Source of the DNA: Argopecten irradians
Taxonomy: Eukaryota > Mollusca > Bivalvia > Pectinida > Pectinidae
Assembly: GCF_041381155.1 (NCBI RefSeq)
Contig: NC_091134.1
Span: forward strand, 9,704,755 to 9,768,754
DNA length: 64,000 nt
Direction: 5' to 3'
Part shown: piece after piece, positions 59,625 through 64,000 of the stretch
Position numbering within the stretch: position 1 is the stretch's first letter
Layout: every line of letters starts with the position of its first letter
Notes under the pieces: model-generated
What the model saw: only the letters and a program-made list of their open reading frames with translations
What the model was told of the DNA's origin: nothing
Database searches by the model: none
Translations under genes and position numbers: made by a program

Positions 59625-60875
59625 TACATATATATTGCAGGTATACGATAATGTCCATTACGTCAAAACACCAATGTGGCAGAGACGCGCCATCGGGTTA
59701 TGCCAAATACTCGACATTACCGATTGACAGTCATCTATGAACAACACAATTACAAACAAACCGTGACAGGCTGGATGACGGGAATTTTCCCCGATAAGAA
59801 TTTTTCATCACCTCCCTCGATTTAATCAACATTTTTTTAAAGCATATATACTTATTGTTCTATTTTATATACTTATTGTTCTATTGCCAAACTAATGCAT
59901 CTAGACCCATTTTGTCATACATTGTCACATATGTATTGTTTACTGTCGTGGGTTAAACAACGGGTAATGTATTCATATGGGTCTTATCAGACTATTATGA
60001 TATGTTTGTTAAGATTGTATCAGTTAGGAAAATATATTTACGGTACAACTGGGGGTTTATAATTACAATTAAACTGTACATAAGCAAAACATAAAGTTAG
60101 AACTATTTTTGAATGGTCAACGACTTTTCGGTCTATTCTTTACCAATCGTTGTAGATACAAGCGTTAATTAAATAACAAAATATTATAAATATTGTACAT
60201 GTACACTATCTAGCTTCCATTACATGTGTTTGTGTGTGTAGAAAGTATGCATATGTATATGATATACTCCCCTTTACCTGTATATTTTACATTTTTTGTC
60301 TGTGGATAGGGTCTGGTTTATGGACTCTATATATAGTGCGTATACATGTAGCACATACACAATACGATCGCTTGTCCGGTTAATGAATAACACAACGCAA
60401 AAGTATATATAATCACTGTATGAATTAAATGAGAACAATTAAAATTTAATTTTTAAATAATATTGTATTACAGCATAAGATATAGAAAATTTGCACTATG
60501 TTTATTTATCACCCTGTTCGTTTTCAAGCACAGTCAACACATCGAGTTGATTATGCTTATCGCATCAGCATCTCGACATTGTGAACAATCAATCGCATCA
60601 GCATGTCGACATTGTGAACAATCAATAATCAATAGAAAGCTTCAATGGCTTTAACGATGTATTGTATTGCTTAGAAATGTTTGTAGAAGATTAACTTTTG
60701 TGCATATCAATATCGTCATAATATTTCATCACATGCTCCGACCTCGCACACACATACAAAACATTTTGGAAGTCCATGTAAAGAAAGTTTTGTTCAGTTG
60801 TGGTCAATATCACGAATGAAATTTAAGAAGAAATAATTTAATTGTCAAAAATCACACGGCTGCCTAGTTTGAACC
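59625..60875. other. Spacer downstream of the P450 gene
   Basis: AT-rich. Contains a 33-bp tandem pair at 60,559-60,624 and a candidate minus-strand poly(A) signal (TTTATT at 60,501-60,506 on plus) for the P450. No gene seen. Confidence 0.4.
60559..60624 (+). repeat. 33-bp tandem duplication
   Basis: ATCGCATCAGCATCTCGACA and the next 13 bases are repeated once with a single visible difference (CTC/GTC). Confidence 0.85.
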
Positions 60876-61057
60876 TTAATTGATTTTCACGACCTTGACT
60901 TTGTAGTCTGGTGGACCACTTTGTAGTCCCTTGGTAGGTATGCCTGTTGGCATTTTATCCGGAATCTCTGGATGCAGCTCAAATCTCTGTATCAATGACG
61001 TTAAAAACAGGAAAAGTTCCAACCTGGCCAGCGACTCTCCGAGACACACTCGGCGAC
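60876..61057 (-). CDS. P450 last exon (haem-binding Cys, C-terminus)
   Basis: 182 bp from acceptor TTATTTCAG. Encodes [18 protein letters not shown] to the end and the stop at 60,876-60,878. Confidence 0.93.
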
Positions 61058-63249
61058 CTGAAATAACATAAGTTTCAAATGAGGTTCCTGTAAGTTATGT
61101 AGCAGATTTTAACATCATGAGAATTGCACATATTGAAAGAAACACTACCAGATAGAAGAAAAGAAACGTTTTGAAATAAAAGGATAACGTTGAAATGTCT
61201 CAAAAGTTATCGCCCTATACGATGAAGTTACAACATCAAACTATAACAAGTAAATTAAATCTGTTGTTTGTTTGAGTTATTTCCCGTTGTTTTTACTCTT
61301 CGTTTTCCTGACGGAAGTTAAACGATGGGAAGTAACTCTGATCGAGATAAGAGTGGCAAAAAGGTACCTTAATGTATGACGTCATAATATAGTAAGTAGC
61401 TAGGAGGCATTGAAAATGCCCAGGAGGGCTAGAAACGTTAGTGAAGAAATACTTTTGTCATGAAGGATGTTTCTTGAAGAAATATATAATAGATGTAAAA
61501 AGAACATTTTTTGAACATTCCATATACATGTATATATATACTCATACACTAGCGAAAATATCGAACACATATTTCACGGAAGTCGTAAAGTAAAATATGT
61601 TGGTAAGTGAAAAATGAATACACCATTTATTCGTAGCACTCATTTCATCATTTCAAAAGTTGACCTAACCTGATATGACATTATTTTGATCTTCATCATT
61701 TATTGATTATTATTTAATCATTGATCATATTTACTACGACTGTGAAACTGTATACTAATACCAATTGTCGATTTGAGCTGATACCAGGATCTCATGCTGA
61801 TACAGAAATTATTAAATTTGCAATAACATTAGAAAAACGCTTCATAGCGTTTTCAAATTACTAATCTTTTATTTTTGTAATGAAACGAATCAGATAATTC
61901 GACGACAACATTACCTAGAGAAAATGCCAACACCAGTTTTTCATTCCCGTTCAATTTCCCGTCTGCGTCTAAAAATCTATCTGGGTTGAATTTTTCTGGT
62001 TCTTCAAACACGGACGGGTCGAAGTGAACAGAATCCAGATTGGCTACAATGGTGGATCCTTTAGGAATAAACATCCCTCTGAACTCAATGTCTTTTTGTG
62101 CTCCATGTGGAACGCTCAGTGGAGCAATGTTTCCGAACCTCAAAGCCTCTGTAATTACAGCCGAGTAGTAGGGCATGTTTTCTTTGTCATTAAAGGTGGG
62201 AAATCTGGACGACCCCACCACACGATCGATCTCCTTTCTGAGTCTGGCCTGGATGTCTTGGTGGTACATCAACTGTAGGATGGTCCATCGTATTGTTGTG
62301 GCTGTTGTTTCGGTGCCGGCCACAAATAAATTCAGAACTGTCACTTCTAAGTTAAAATCTGAAATATCAAAACCACCTTGTTAGCCTTCAACATACCTGG
62401 GCCTATGCACGTATTTTGTTGAATACACCACAGCGACTTTCATCACCTGAATACAGGCATACGACATTTCAGCAAATTAAAAACAAATGTTGCGGGTGAT
62501 AGACTAGTACAAAATACACCATATTTAGCATATCCATTTCATGTCGGGAAAGGTTTTGGAGTGAGATGGAAGTATTATAAAAGCCAGTCAAAATACAACT
62601 CGTATTCAGAAGGTGTCAAGCGTTAGAATCCAGACACCTTTTTTTTAGCAATCATAACCCTGTCAGATTGAGGATCACAAAGACATACGTTTTAGCATTA
62701 CGCCATAGACAAAAATGAATGAAAAAAACTCACCGTCAAAAACAGCATTACTCGAACTTTGTCTGTTTTGTTCCTTGATGAAAACGTCCATGAAATCCCT
62801 TGGATTGTCGGGATCAAATGTGTTTTTATGGTCATTTATTTGCTCATGCATATAACTAATGAGTTCATTGGCATTATTCCTTATTTTGTTCAAGCTGAAG
62901 ATGTCTCCGGGCAGATATCGCAGCCAAGGTATATTAAAGGCAGTAGAAACAGTCTGGCTGAGGCGAAAGCTTTCTTCCAAAAGCTCAATGAGTTTCCAGA
63001 ATTTTGCGTCATCGTGATCAAACCTTTTACCAAACACAATATTGCAAATGATATTTGAAATGCTAAGTTGGATGAAATCTTTTGGATCATAAAGTTTCCC
63101 TTTTTGGTCTCCTAAGACTTCTAAGAACACCCGAATTTCTTCCATTACACGAGCTTCCAGGGATCTCTTCCCGAATCCAAATTCGCGCAGGGTACTCAAA
63201 GCGAAAGTTCTTGTGAGCTTCCAATGTTGTCCTGAGGATGGGACAATCC
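60876..63249 (-). CDS. CYP2-clan cytochrome P450, last three exons (5' part missing)
   Basis: Three minus-strand exons (63,249-62,734; 62,358-61,915; 61,057-60,876) join in phase to about 380 residues and a TAA. Full CYP2 proteins are ~490-500 residues, so about the first 120 are outside or unseen. Microsomal haem mono-oxygenases of this clan oxidise lipids and xenobiotics. Motifs in order: helix C WKLTR (haem propionate contact), [16 protein letters not shown], helix I AGTETT (proton relay), EALR (ExxR), FNPDRF (PxRF) and FSLGRRVCLG with the haem-ligand Cys, the last formed across the final splice junction. The C-terminus is [11 protein letters not shown]. All conserved residues are intact, so the gene appears functional. 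Its subfamily and substrate cannot be told. Confidence 0.93.
61915..62358 (-). CDS. P450 exon (helix I to haem loop start)
   Basis: Acceptor ATATTTCAG, 444 bp, donor GTAATG. Contains AGTETT, EALR and FNPDRF and ends FSL plus one base of the Gly codon. Confidence 0.93.
62734..63249 (-). CDS. P450 exon (helices C to G)
   Basis: Acceptor AATTACAG, 516 bp, donor GTGAGT. Begins [20 protein letters not shown] and ends NAVFD, with split codons at both ends. Confidence 0.93.
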
Positions 63250-64000
63250 CTGTAATTGGTAAGCATTGTTTTAATATTACAATACATATACATAAAAACA
63301 ATAGTAATTTAAAAGAAGTATACAAAAATTTTATCATTAATTATATAACTCGGACAATAAAAAATCATTGTTCGTCAATGCGCGTAATTGCCAGACTTAA
63401 TGCAAACTCTTCCTTTTAGTGTGTATTAGTATTTCTAGATGAGGTGTTGAATTTATCCGTAGAACCGAGAACACGTGAACACATATTTGATCAAGCTATG
63501 TTTAATCTTGGGTATTATCTGCATAGTTTGTCTCTGTAGAAATAAATTCTGTAATCTTTTGTTGCTATAAACAAGGACCATTCGAACACTTGGCAGCCGT
63601 CAAAAGTATAATTGATAAGAAGTGATATGTAATATTATACAATTTTGGCTCTTTGTATGTTAATACATAGTTAAACCTGATAAAGGCGATATCCCCTGGT
63701 GCCGAAAAAATACACAGCCTGAATATGTTTTATTTTGGTTAGCCATATGAACGAATGCCCTATTTTGAGAGATCTTTATTACATGTACGTAAGTAATGGG
63801 GAATCACCTGTTTCTATTTATATCCATATTGTATAAGTATATATATAGCTCCAAGAATTTGCCATCTTTTAGAATGCCACAAGCATGTTGAATACCAAAT
63901 AATGAACAAGGTAAATCTATATAACCTACTTCGGAACATCTAGCTAGGAAATCTCATGATTTAATGTAGCTTGCTATTGTTTTGACATTATATCATTTGT
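63250..64000. other. Probable P450 intron, no exon recognised
   Basis: Upstream of the first visible P450 exon. AT-rich, and no further P450 coding block seen to the window end. Confidence 0.5.

Overview
The window looks like nuclear DNA of a bivalve mollusc, AT-rich and gene-poor. The reasons are introns with GT..AG borders, a multi-exon SLC6 transporter, a CYP2-type cytochrome P450, a fragment resembling the short-chain collagen C4-like secreted proteins that are abundant in bivalves, and interspersed repeats starting TAGCTCACC or TAGCTCGCC with internal tandem units. The species cannot be told from the sequence alone.

Layout. At 0.9-1.05 kb lies a probable terminal exon of an unidentified plus-strand gene. 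From 0.4 to 4.3 kb there are a TTAA-flanked MITE, a 157-bp tandem hairpin repeat and TAGCTCACC-type elements. Dead, 5'-truncated LINEs lie at 7.84-10.85 kb and 12.05-13.5 kb, the second interrupted by a TAGCTCGCC element. From 15.7 to 24.2 kb is a nested non-coding transposon complex: an outer 8.5-kb unit with ~430-bp terminal inverted repeats made of a GTCTAATTTTCAGTGA-type motif; an inner unit (18.70-22.52 kb) with inverted ends built of a CCGTTGAAAA motif; two nearly identical 1.04-kb foldback elements in opposite orientation; and a 1.87-kb G/T-strand satellite with a ~645-bp higher-order period. From 26 to 31 kb come palindromic elements, two inverted copies of a non-coding element with a hairpin at each end, and a ~180-bp minisatellite.

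The main gene is an SLC6 Na+/Cl- dependent transporter (glycine-transporter-like), plus strand, 32,842-48,781. All 15 coding exons can be joined in frame to a 650-residue protein with a start and a stop. Downstream is a 2-kb array of 13 units of 131-150 bp (50.8-52.8 kb). The last 10 kb holds minus-strand pieces: an SRCR-like exon (54.4-54.7 kb), the 3' part of a C4-like gene with a one-base net frame change near its C-terminus (55.6-56.7 kb), a pogo/Tigger-type transposase fossil (59.2-59.6 kb), and the last three exons of a CYP2-clan P450 (60.9-63.2 kb) whose 5' part lies outside the window or is not visible.

The genes show no functional linkage. The strongest material for a second look is the nested inverted-repeat complex and the hairpin-core family, both non-coding DNA architectures rather than protein systems.
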